Positions 37,814 through 46,288 of a DNA stretch of 64,000 nucleotides are shown here, piece after piece (within the stretch, counting starts at the first letter, position 1; the number at the start of each line of letters is the position of its first letter). A program made the translations under genes and the position numbers. This DNA is from JBHJGO01 sp050331715 (GTDB lineage Bacteria; Cyanobacteriota; Cyanobacteriia; Cyanobacteriales; Microcoleaceae): assembly GCA_050331715.1 (NCBI GenBank), contig JBHJGO010000037.1:1-64000 (forward strand). Reading direction: 5' to 3'. The notes below the pieces were generated by a model that saw only the letters and a program-made list of their open reading frames with translations, was not told the DNA's origin and did no database searches.

Positions 37814-38026
37814 ATGACCCGAATTCTCAACAAACCGAAAAGCCGACTCTACTCTAAAACGAGTCATAGCGCTCAGCAGGACAGGAGTAGGTATCCTTCC
37901 GATCTCGTACATCGCAGAAATTACTTGACCCGGGCGCTGGAAAATAGCAAACTCTGCGATCCCCTGGATGATGAAAGGACTCAGCAGATAAGCTTTGACT
38001 GGTGGCTACAGTGCCGCAGTCTTTAG
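37814..38026 (+). CDS. Small basic hypothetical protein
   Basis: 70 residues, very basic N-terminal half (about 1-40), then LCDPLDDERTQQISFDWWLQCRSL. It has a plausible promoter upstream, lies in a gap of about 530 bp, and its C-terminal part looks like folded protein. No family recognised. It could also be a chance frame. Confidence 0.4.
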   Translation: MTRILNKPKSRLYSKTSHSAQQDRSRYPSDLVHRRNYLTRALENSKLCDPLDDERTQQISFDWWLQCRSL

Positions 38027-38085
38027 GGGTTTGTCAATCTAAATCCGTAGACATTGACGGCATTTGCAATATACGGCAGTTTGCT

Positions 38086-38958
38086 CTACCCAGCATTCCC
38101 CAAGTCATTCGACTTACTCAAATCTGGCTTGGGCTTGAAGGGAGTAACGCCGCCTGAATTTCCGCTGATTCCTCCCAGCTCTTCCTGATTAGTCATCAGG
38201 TCGCTCAAAGCTTCATTCAGCTTGCTTGGATCCATAAAGACAACCTTAGCGTAGTCGCTTTCGCTCAGTAGCATATTCTCCTCAACGTACTGCTGAGCAA
38301 TCAAAAATTTCATGAATTCAGGCTGGTTAGAACCTACACCGAGGGCCTCAGATAGAACACGAATTGTCTCCGCCTTACCTCGGGCAATGTTAACGTCAGC
38401 TTGCTGACGGCTCTAAGCGGCTTTCTCGTTCTCCAAAGCCCGCATAATCGATTCAGGCGGGGTGATATCTTGCAACCGAACCTGGGTGATCTTCACCCCC
38501 CAATTTGCAGTTGACTCATCCAAAGCTTTCAGCAAGGTCTGGTTTAAGGCTGTAATCGAAGAAAACAGCTCTGACAGAGTCAGTGTACCGATCTCTGCTC
38601 GAATCGATGTCATGACCAGGTTAGAGATGGACTCATCGATTTTGTCCACGTTATAGTAAGAACTCTTTAGATCCTCTACCTTCCAGTAGACGACGGGATC
38701 GACCCTGAGCGGCACGTTATCCTTCGTGATTACATCCTGGGGGGGGATATCAATGAATCGCTCTCGACTGATATCAAAGTAATAAACAATTTTTTCAACG
38801 ACGGGCAGAATAAACTTTAGACCGGGCTTCAGCGTTCGGTCGTACTGACCTAGTCGTTCCACAATTGCCTCATCGCTTCCTCCAATAATCCGAACGGAGG
38901 AATTTGCTAGGTAACCAATCAGCAGGGTGGCAAAAATGCCCAGGACATACTGTACCAT
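38086..38958 (-). pseudogene. SPFH/band-7 (stomatin-like) membrane protein with in-frame TAG
   Basis: 291 codons in one frame. An N-terminal membrane segment (about 3-24) is followed by the SPFH domain (IVERLGQYDRTLKPGLKFILP, DIPPQDVITKDNVPLRVDPVVYWKV, then QDITPPESIMRALENEKAA). At that point TAG (38413-38415) interrupts; the frame continues SRQQADVNIARGKAETIRVLSEALG and ends with FLIAQQYVEE...KVVFMDPSKLNEALSDLM, typical of cyanobacterial stomatin-like proteins. The family usually has EKAAES at this place, so a GAG-to-TAG change is the simplest explanation. If truncated at TAG, the oligomerising coiled coil and C-terminus are lost. Confidence 0.8.
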
Positions 38959-39146
38959 TTGCTCTTTGGACTAATGTAAAGATTCGCATGAATTGACTTT
39001 AATAGTAGCACTGTTTCTTGCAGACTGTTTAGAGCAGTAATTTATAAGACAGTCACCCCACTGAAGTTGTCTTAACATTCTGATGGAGTTTCTTGACTAA
39101 CGGGGAAGTGAGCTTTGAAACGTTACTCTAATCTTTTCTTCGACTA

Positions 39147-40199
39147 ATGCAGGGATCACTTCAACGCATTCTGACCGGATCTATCTTCTTCGCTATCACC
39201 CTGATCATTGCGGTCATTGGTTATAGCCTGTTTGGATGGACATTGCTCGACGCGATTTATATGGTTGTGATCACTATTTTTGGGGTGGGATACGGTGAGG
39301 TTCAGCCCCTTAATCCGGCAGAGAAAGTATTTACAATCTTCGTGATTGTGGCGGGAACCTCATCTGCTGTCTACATTGTGGGAGGGTTTGTTCAGATGGT
39401 CACAGAAGGGGAAATCAAACAGGCGCTGGAAAAACGGCGTCGAATTAAGGGGATTGAAAGTTTGCAACAACATGTGATTATTTGCGGATTTGGTCATGTG
39501 GGCCAGATTCTTACCCAACAACTGACAGAGGCTCGACATCCCTTCGTTTTGATTGAAAGTAATGAGGAACGAGCTGAAACTGCCGAATCGATTGGCTACA
39601 TGGTTTGTCAGGGAACCGCAACCGATGAAGCGATTTTAAAATCGGCTGGGATTGAACGGGCCAGGTTCCTCACTACCGTGGTCGCTGATGATGCGACAAA
39701 TGTGTTTATTACTCTGACAGCCAAGGGACTGAATCCGAACCTAACAATCTTGGCGCGGGGAGAGTTACCGTCAACGGAGAAAAAATTACTACTAGCGGGA
39801 GCCGATCACGTGGTACTGCCTGCGAATATTAGTGCTTTGCGGATGAGCAGTTTGATTACCCATCCAACCGCAACGGAATTTCTCGAACAGGAGGAGAGCC
39901 GTCGAAATCTTGATCAAGCGCTGGATCAAGTTGATCTACAACTGGATGAATTGGCGGTTCCCATTGATTCAGCCTTAATCGGACAACAAATTGGTGACTT
40001 GGATATTCGGGGACAGCGGGCATTTCTAGTGATTGCTTTGCGGCGACAGGACGGAGCTCTAATCAACCATCCGGAGCCGCAGGTGAAATTGCAGGGGGCA
40101 GATACATTGATCGTTTTAGGGCATCAGGGGGATATTCCGCAGTTAGCCCAACAATATCGTCTGAAACAGGAAATCCGCTATCGTGGAGCTAAGTTGTAG
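39147..40199 (+). CDS. Two-TM potassium channel with RCK (TrkA-N/TrkA-C) domains
   Basis: 350 residues. Two membrane helices (about 9-30 and 60-85) flank a pore loop with filter GVGYGE; this retains the GYG core but has Gly where Thr or Val is usual. RCK-N (about 108-225) has the dinucleotide motif GFGHVGQ and an acidic strand end (LIESNEE); RCK-C occupies about 260-345. Such MthK-type channels are gated by Ca2+ or nucleotides binding the RCK ring. It is divergent from the SPFH gene and is followed 9 bp later by an M28 peptidase gene. Confidence 0.9.
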   Translation: MQGSLQRILTGSIFFAITLIIAVIGYSLFGWTLLDAIYMVVITIFGVGYGEVQPLNPAEKVFTIFVIVAGTSSAVYIVGGFVQMVTEGEIKQALEKRRRIKGIESLQQHVIICGFGHVGQILTQQLTEARHPFVLIESNEERAETAESIGYMVCQGTATDEAILKSAGIERARFLTTVVADDATNVFITLTAKGLNPNLTILARGELPSTEKKLLLAGADHVVLPANISALRMSSLITHPTATEFLEQEESRRNLDQALDQVDLQLDELAVPIDSALIGQQIGDLDIRGQRAFLVIALRRQDGALINHPEPQVKLQGADTLIVLGHQGDIPQLAQQYRLKQEIRYRGAKL

Positions 40200-40208
40200 T
40201 GTGTCAAG

Positions 40209-41057
40209 ATGACTTCTGATCCTGAACTTCAAGCCACCCTGGAACATCATTTGAAAGAACTGGTGCGCGATCGCAGTCCATATTTAGCCTCTGCGGGACA
40301 CTTCTATGCCAGGGAGTACATTCATCAATCCCTAAAACAGTGGGGAACCGTCGAGCGGGATGAATTTCAGGTTAGAGGGCAAGTTTATCAGAATCTCGTG
40401 TTGCGTTTGCCCGGTTGGTTGGATTCGGCTGCGCCAGTTGTGATTGGAGCACATTACGACACTGTTCCAGGCAGTCCGGGGGCCGATGACAATGCCAGCG
40501 GAGTAGCAGTGCTATTGGAATTAGCTAGAGCCTTTGCTCAGCACCCTTTGAAACGTCCGGTGCATTTGATCGGCTTCGATCTGGAAGAATATGGTTTGTT
40601 GGGCAGCGACCATTACGCAGAGAAACTAAAACAGCAATACCAGGAAATCCGACTGATGTTGTCGCTGGAAATGTTGGGCTATGCGACGACTGAACCCAAT
40701 TCCCAACATTACCCAGCGGGGCTGAAATATCTCTATCCACATCGCGGAAATTTTCTGGCACTGGTTGGGAATTTGCCAACCTTGTTAGATTTGCTCCGTC
40801 TGAGTCGGCGGATGCGAAGTACGGGTCTACCCTGCGAATGGCTACCTGTGGTGAATCGAGGGATAATGGTTCCCGATGTGCGTCGCAGTGACCATGCTCC
40901 CTTCTGGGATCGGGATTATCCGGCCGTTCTGGTCACCGATACGGCAAATTTGAGAAATCCCCACTACCACACTGCCGAGGATACCCTGGAAAATCTGAAC
41001 CTGGATTTTCTCACGCAGGTTTGTCGAGGATTGATTGTGGGCTTGAGTGGATTTTAG
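40209..41057 (+). CDS. M28 family zinc peptidase (aminopeptidase-like)
   Basis: 282 residues, no signal peptide. Metal ligands are visible in order: His in GAHYDTVPG, Asp in GADDNASG, the catalytic and ligand Glu pair in DLEEYG, and a late His in NPHYHTAEDT. It should remove N-terminal amino acids from peptides, or may act as a glutaminyl-cyclase-like relative. Cytosolic location is inferred from the missing signal. Co-directional with the K+ channel (9-bp gap). Confidence 0.9.
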   Translation: MTSDPELQATLEHHLKELVRDRSPYLASAGHFYAREYIHQSLKQWGTVERDEFQVRGQVYQNLVLRLPGWLDSAAPVVIGAHYDTVPGSPGADDNASGVAVLLELARAFAQHPLKRPVHLIGFDLEEYGLLGSDHYAEKLKQQYQEIRLMLSLEMLGYATTEPNSQHYPAGLKYLYPHRGNFLALVGNLPTLLDLLRLSRRMRSTGLPCEWLPVVNRGIMVPDVRRSDHAPFWDRDYPAVLVTDTANLRNPHYHTAEDTLENLNLDFLTQVCRGLIVGLSGF

Positions 41058-41103
41058 CCACGACATAGTTTATGTTGATCTTCAGTAAATTTTTTTGTGA
41101 GTC

Positions 41104-41556
41104 ATGAACGGATCTATGAGCTTGTACGGTCTTTTCAAGTTCATCGTTGGGTTTATTCTGGCCCTGTTGATTTTAGCGGGTGCAAGTGTAGCAGCGGCCC
41201 TTTACTTTGCGGCTCGCTTGACAGAGCTGCCGGAGCGTCCTACGTTTCCCAATGACAATCCTGTCACCGCTGAAGCCAGCCCCGCCCCGAAACCCACCCC
41301 GACTGCAACTCCTACCCCAGAACCCAAAGCTCTTCCCGATAATAGTTACCGAGCTGTTGTCGTGCAGCCGATTGGATTGATCCTGCGAGATGAGCCGAGT
41401 TATGAAGCGGATCGCATCGGTGGCATTGCCTACGAAGAAACCGTTATTGTGCTGTCCAAGAGTGAAGATGGCGTCTGGGAGCGAGTTCAGGTTGAGGAAG
41501 ACAGCGATCGCACTGGATGGGTGAAGGGGGGCAACACAGAAGTCATCTCTGACTAA
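41104..41556 (+). CDS. Membrane-anchored SH3-domain protein
   Basis: 150 residues. N-terminal membrane segment (about 9-33), a Pro/Thr-rich linker (PAPKPTPTATPTPEPK) of the cell-wall-spanning type, then a bacterial SH3 domain (about 78-148; GLILRDEPSYEADRIGGI, GWVKGG). Bacterial SH3 domains bind peptidoglycan or wall peptides, so an envelope role is likely. It is convergent with the fasciclin gene (15 bp apart). Confidence 0.8.
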   Translation: MNGSMSLYGLFKFIVGFILALLILAGASVAAALYFAARLTELPERPTFPNDNPVTAEASPAPKPTPTATPTPEPKALPDNSYRAVVVQPIGLILRDEPSYEADRIGGIAYEETVIVLSKSEDGVWERVQVEEDSDRTGWVKGGNTEVISD

Positions 41557-41571
41557 CCTTTCTGAGCAACC

Positions 41572-42408
41572 CTAGAGATCGGGTTGAAAGATCGCCTGTT
41601 CAATCGGGAAGATTCGGCCATTAGTTGCTTCAATTGAAATGGACTTATCGATCTTCACGCCATTTACAACGATGATGTCGGGGTTGTCGGGATCAGCCTC
41701 AAGCTTGATGATCCCATTGCCCAGAGTTATGGCCTCACCTTGCTCAAAGGTCTCGGTGCTGATTTCACCCTTCACCAGATGTTTCTGCAGGAACTGCACC
41801 AGTTGGGCGCGGTTATCTGACTGGAGCAGTTGTGGATAAACCTTGTCGGTCTCAAACACCTGATCCGTCGGCGCAAAGACAATCCACCAGGTTTGAGAGT
41901 CCTTCAGCGGATCGATTAAGTCTGCCAGACCCAGTACAGCAGCCAGGGTACGAAGTTGGCGAGAGTCTTCTAGCTTGGTGGCCAAATCCTCACCATTAGA
42001 CCGTTCGGGTGTCCCCCGAATTGTTGTGGGCTGTAGGAACGGGTTTTCAAAGGCATCTTCTTGAGTTAGCGTCGGTGAATTGGGAGAACTATCCGGATCA
42101 GGTACGAGTTCACCCTCTGAAGCTTCACTGCCTCGAACGTCACGATTGGGCAGTTCCACACCAGTAGAATTCGATTCCGAACTAGCCCCAGAACGAACGG
42201 GATTGATATCTTGCTCCAGGGTCTCTGGCTCAGGGTCAATAGCTTCTGAAATTTCTGAATCTGTTTGAGGTCGCTCATCCCTTGACCCCGATGGGCGAGG
42301 TTCTCCGTGAACAGAAGACAACTGAATTACTGGATTAAGCCAAAGTGCAATTCCACAAAAGCTGAAAAATGCGATTTTTTTCAGGAAATTCTCAGGTTTA
42401 TTAAACAT
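41572..42408 (-). CDS. Exported fasciclin (FAS1) domain protein
   Basis: 278 residues: signal peptide (about 1-35), a long acidic Ser/Glu/Pro-rich linker (about 36-140), and one FAS1 domain (about 150-278) with VLGLADLIDPL, the hallmark FAPTDQVFE and the FLQKHLVKGEIS helix. FAS1 domains mediate adhesion in extracellular matrix or at the cell surface. It shares a 71-bp divergent promoter region with the CHAT-TPR gene. Confidence 0.85.
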   Translation of the reverse strand: MFNKPENFLKKIAFFSFCGIALWLNPVIQLSSVHGEPRPSGSRDERPQTDSEISEAIDPEPETLEQDINPVRSGASSESNSTGVELPNRDVRGSEASEGELVPDPDSSPNSPTLTQEDAFENPFLQPTTIRGTPERSNGEDLATKLEDSRQLRTLAAVLGLADLIDPLKDSQTWWIVFAPTDQVFETDKVYPQLLQSDNRAQLVQFLQKHLVKGEISTETFEQGEAITLGNGIIKLEADPDNPDIIVVNGVKIDKSISIEATNGRIFPIEQAIFQPDL

Positions 42409-42479
42409 TATTTATAAACTCCATTCAGACCAAAAAATTTAGATGTGTTAGAAGAGGGATAGGTGAAAGGGGGGAGCAC

Positions 42480-45020
42480 ATGAACAGAAAAAAAACTCGC
42501 CGTCTAATTCTTGCATTTATTGTTGCAACCTTAGTTTATCTGAATAACAACTTTGCAGGAATTAATGCTCCTATGCCGGGAAAACCATTTCAGCGACTTG
42601 TCGCCCAGGCCCAAACTTCTCCCACTTCCGAGCAGACTTTAGAAGACAAGATCCAGGAACTCTTCAATCAAGGTAAGCAGCAACTCTCCCAGGGAGACTC
42701 TCAATCTGCTCTAGAAAAGTTGAATCAAGCGCTAGCACTCTCGCAGCAAATTGGCAGACGAGATTATGAAGCCACCATTCTTAATGAAATCGCCGTCGCC
42801 TACTACAATCTTGGTCAATACGACGCCGCACTCCAAACCTATGAGCAGTCATTAGTGATCTACAGGCAGGAAGGAAACACTTCCGGACAAGGGGTGGTCT
42901 TGACTAATATGGGTGCGGTTTACCAGCATCAGGGACTTTATCAAGAAGCAATTGATTCCCACGAGGAAGCACTCGCAATTTTTCAGGATCTACACGATTA
43001 TCAGCGCCAGGGAGAGATCCTGAATAATATTGGCGCGGTTTATCACAATCTGGGTCGATACAATCTTGCCCTAGAACTGTACGAGCAATCCCTGGAACTA
43101 CATCGGAGTCGAGAAGACTATCGCTGGCAAGGAGCAACGCTAAATAATATTGGGCTATTGCAGGAACGTCTGAGTCAGTATGAAGCAGCTCTAAAGTCCT
43201 ATGAGCAGGCCCTGGTATTAGCCGAACTAGAGAATGATCCGATCCGAGGACGCATTCTGAACAACATTGGTTCGATTCATGGCAAGCTGGGAGCTTACAA
43301 ACAAGCTCTAGATACCCTAGACCAAGCCTTGGAGCTACGGCGAAGCATCCAGGATCGTCCTGGAGAAGTTACCACCCTGGCTCGCATAGGTGATGTCTAT
43401 CAACTTCAGGAACAGTATGAAACGGCCCTGGATTACTATCGCCAGGCACTCGCGATCACTCGCTCTACCTCTGCTCCCCCCCAGGAGGGCCAACTCTTGA
43501 GTGATCTTGGCGTGACCTTGTTTCGATCTGGGGCTGTGGCGGAGGCCACGACCACCTTAGAGGCGGCAATTCAGATTTGGGAATCGCTGCGTCCAGGACT
43601 AGAAGATGACCATAAAGTCTCTTTAGCCGACCAGCAGGCGGAAACCTATCAATGGCTGCAACAGGTCTTGATCAATCAAGGAGAGTTTGAGAGAGCATTA
43701 GAAATCTCAGAACGGGGACGAGCTAGAGCTTTCGCAGATTTGATTGCTGATAGCTTAAGTCAGGCTGAGCCATACGAGACTCCCGATCCCCTGACTTTTA
43801 AACAAATTCAGCAGATTGCCCAGCGCCAACAGGCTACTTTGGTAGAGTACTCCGTTTTGCCGGACTGGTTATACATCTGGGTCGTTCAGCCCGATGGAAC
43901 CCTGGAGTTTCGTCAACAGAATATTTCGGATATCAGTTGTGAGCTTCTGGGTAAAACTGACAAAACCCGCATTGCGGAAACATTTGGTCGCTCCTATCGA
44001 ACTTCCCTGCCTGAATCGACTCCATTTCCGCTCGGACGCTCCTTCTTGAACAAGCTGCTCTTAAATCGAACCGCCTCAGAACAGCGACAAATCACTAATG
44101 ATTTATCGGGCAACCGTTTTAGAGGGTCTGTTACTGCTCAGAAGCGAAAATATGAGGTTCTATCTCAAAAGTATGATCTACTGATTAAACCGATTGAGGA
44201 TTTACTGCCGACTGACCCAGAAAAACGGATTATTTTCATCCCCCAGGGTCGTCTTTTTCTAACCCCCTTTGTGGCGCTTCAGGATCAACAGGGCCATTAC
44301 TTCATTGAGAGCCATACCGTACTGATTACACCGTCAATTCAAGTTTTGGACTTGACCCAACAACATCAAGCCCGTCTAGAAAACCAGGCAGTGAACCAGA
44401 TGGTCGTTGTGGGCAATCCTAAAATGCCCAGTATTTCCTCAGATTTGCAAGAAGCCCCGGCTCCTCTAATTGCCCTACCGGAAGCCGAACGGGAAGCCCA
44501 GGCCATCGCCCAGATGCTCAAAACCCAGGCCATTATTGGTGAGAAAGCGACAGAAGAATTGGTTGTCCAAAATATGCCCCAGGCACGGGTAATCCATCTG
44601 GCAACCCATGGTCTATTGCATGAGTTGAGGCATCTTGGACTTAGAATTCCAGGTGCATTAGCCCTGACTCCCACGGAGCAGAACGATGGCTTGCTGACGG
44701 CAGAAGAAATCCTGACTCTAAAGCTCAATGCTGAATTGGTTGTTCTGAGCGCCTGTAATACGGGGCGAGGAGCGATCACCGGAGATGGTGTGATTGGACT
44801 TTCCCGTTCTTTCATCTCAGCGGGAGTTCCCAGCGTCGTCGTTTCCCTCTGGTTGGTTCCAGATGCTTCAACTTCAGAGCTGATGAAGACCTTCTATCGC
44901 CAGATGCAACAGGGATCAGACAAAGCTACAGCACTAAGACAGGCCATGTTGAGCAACATGGAAAAATATCATCACCTGGAAGACTGGGCTGGATTTATGC
45001 TGATTGGCCAGTCTAGCTAA
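42480..45020 (+). CDS. TPR-CHAT protein (caspase-like domain with tetratricopeptide repeats)
   Basis: 846 residues with a signal-like or membrane N-terminus (about 5-40). Residues about 60-400 hold eight or so TPRs of the Kinesin-light-chain type (ILNNIGAVYHNLGRYNLALELYEQSL and relatives); the C-terminal about 300 residues form a CHAT domain with the catalytic His in LATHG and Cys in LSACNTG. The combination (HetF-like/TPR-CHAT) is typical of cyanobacteria; in type III-E CRISPR systems a related TPR-CHAT is a protease, but here there is no CRISPR locus. The dyad is intact, so protease activity is plausible; the substrate is unknown. The signal suggests action outside the cytosol. Confidence 0.9.
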   Translation: MNRKKTRRLILAFIVATLVYLNNNFAGINAPMPGKPFQRLVAQAQTSPTSEQTLEDKIQELFNQGKQQLSQGDSQSALEKLNQALALSQQIGRRDYEATILNEIAVAYYNLGQYDAALQTYEQSLVIYRQEGNTSGQGVVLTNMGAVYQHQGLYQEAIDSHEEALAIFQDLHDYQRQGEILNNIGAVYHNLGRYNLALELYEQSLELHRSREDYRWQGATLNNIGLLQERLSQYEAALKSYEQALVLAELENDPIRGRILNNIGSIHGKLGAYKQALDTLDQALELRRSIQDRPGEVTTLARIGDVYQLQEQYETALDYYRQALAITRSTSAPPQEGQLLSDLGVTLFRSGAVAEATTTLEAAIQIWESLRPGLEDDHKVSLADQQAETYQWLQQVLINQGEFERALEISERGRARAFADLIADSLSQAEPYETPDPLTFKQIQQIAQRQQATLVEYSVLPDWLYIWVVQPDGTLEFRQQNISDISCELLGKTDKTRIAETFGRSYRTSLPESTPFPLGRSFLNKLLLNRTASEQRQITNDLSGNRFRGSVTAQKRKYEVLSQKYDLLIKPIEDLLPTDPEKRIIFIPQGRLFLTPFVALQDQQGHYFIESHTVLITPSIQVLDLTQQHQARLENQAVNQMVVVGNPKMPSISSDLQEAPAPLIALPEAEREAQAIAQMLKTQAIIGEKATEELVVQNMPQARVIHLATHGLLHELRHLGLRIPGALALTPTEQNDGLLTAEEILTLKLNAELVVLSACNTGRGAITGDGVIGLSRSFISAGVPSVVVSLWLVPDASTSELMKTFYRQMQQGSDKATALRQAMLSNMEKYHHLEDWAGFMLIGQSS

Positions 45021-46154
45021 CTAGATGTTTCTGCTGAGTTGTTCCTGTTCAATCGCTTCAAATAACGCTTGAAAATTTCGTTCTCCAAATCCCTGAGCCT
45101 GAACCCACCGTCCTGCTCTCAAGCTAGATCGCCGTTCAATCAGTTCAAAGAAAAATGTTGGGACATCAAAAATGGGTTGGGTAAAAATTTGTAGCAAAAC
45201 GGCCTCCGGTGTCTCTGGCTGCCAATCGACTAGAATTTTACCCGCCTGAATGGCTGGCCAATCAGACTGGAGATAGGGATTCGCTACCGCTGCATGGGCC
45301 TGGTAGTAGGTGGTGGGGACACATAGAAAAGGCAGATGATTAGCCCGTAGTTGCTGAACGGTTTTGATAATGTCAGTCGTTTGTAGGGCAATATGCTGAA
45401 TTCCGGCCCCTTGATTCAAGTCCAGGAATTCTTGAATTTGAGATGGAGTTCGAGGCCGAGTTAGAGGTTGAACGCAAGCTTGGCCAATATCCGGTTGATT
45501 AATCGGAAACTGCACGGAGCCTTGAGGGTGCGTCAAAACCTGACTTTGCAATCCTGAGCGGCAGGTCTGGATATTGAAACATTGTTCCGGTTGAAATCCG
45601 AAGACGGATTGATACCACTCCAGGGCTGGTCGCAGATGTCCTGTAGCAACGTTGAGGACAACGTGATCAATTGCAAAAATTCCCCCCGAACACGCAGCGG
45701 GCATAACTAACTCAGGTACTTGGGGAAACAACAAGGGTTCTGGGTTTTCTGGAATCGGCTTTGTCCGCTCAACCAAAGTGTGTCTAATTCCTCCCCAACC
45801 CATGATTCTGGCCCACTTCAGGGAATCGTCTGTAATTCTTTGATTTTGAACAGGACGCTGAACTTTTGCCCCTGCGGTAGTAGCCCGTTGCAGCACATTT
45901 TCCAGGTTCTGGACTCGAAACGCGACGTCTGCAACACCGGGAGGATGGAGGCGCAAGTATTCGTCGACGGGGCCTCCATGACCCAATGGTGAAGACAGCA
46001 GCAACCATATCTGTCCCTGATTGACGATTTCCGTGTGGGTCTGCTGCGCCTTGAAGCTAAAAACAGCCTGGAATCCCAATCGCTGCACAAACCAGTCCCG
46101 CGACGCCTGGGCATCTTGAACGTAGAAATGAATATGATCAAATTCCATCGTCAA
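45021..46154 (-). CDS. hppD: 4-hydroxyphenylpyruvate dioxygenase
   Basis: 377 residues with two VOC-type halves. The iron ligands are visible: His in AIDHVVLNV, His in GIQHIALQT and Glu in FFELIERR. It makes homogentisate from 4-hydroxyphenylpyruvate, the head-group precursor for tocopherol and plastoquinone-related pathways in cyanobacteria. The length and the N-terminal IHFYVQDAQASRDW fit the cyanobacterial enzyme. Its stop codon directly abuts the stop of the convergent CHAT-TPR gene with no gap, so transcripts probably overlap. Confidence 0.9.
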   Translation of the reverse strand: MTMEFDHIHFYVQDAQASRDWFVQRLGFQAVFSFKAQQTHTEIVNQGQIWLLLSSPLGHGGPVDEYLRLHPPGVADVAFRVQNLENVLQRATTAGAKVQRPVQNQRITDDSLKWARIMGWGGIRHTLVERTKPIPENPEPLLFPQVPELVMPAACSGGIFAIDHVVLNVATGHLRPALEWYQSVFGFQPEQCFNIQTCRSGLQSQVLTHPQGSVQFPINQPDIGQACVQPLTRPRTPSQIQEFLDLNQGAGIQHIALQTTDIIKTVQQLRANHLPFLCVPTTYYQAHAAVANPYLQSDWPAIQAGKILVDWQPETPEAVLLQIFTQPIFDVPTFFFELIERRSSLRAGRWVQAQGFGERNFQALFEAIEQEQLSRNI

Positions 46155-46288
46155 TCTACTATAGCGATTTTCAATCGTGTGAAATATGGATTTGGGAGAT
46201 TAGGACGCACTGCGCCACAACCTTCCAGACTCCACTCAACTCTGACTTGTGACCTGAGCCTATCAAAATCATAGCGATTTCGGAGAAA

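Noticed and set aside
20941..38415. Genome-wide reassignment of TAG
   Set aside because: TAG is the natural end of several full-length genes here, and the residues lost at the internal TAGs differ.
42480..45020. Type III-E CRISPR-associated TPR-CHAT
   Set aside because: No Cas genes or array nearby, and it carries a signal-like N-terminus.
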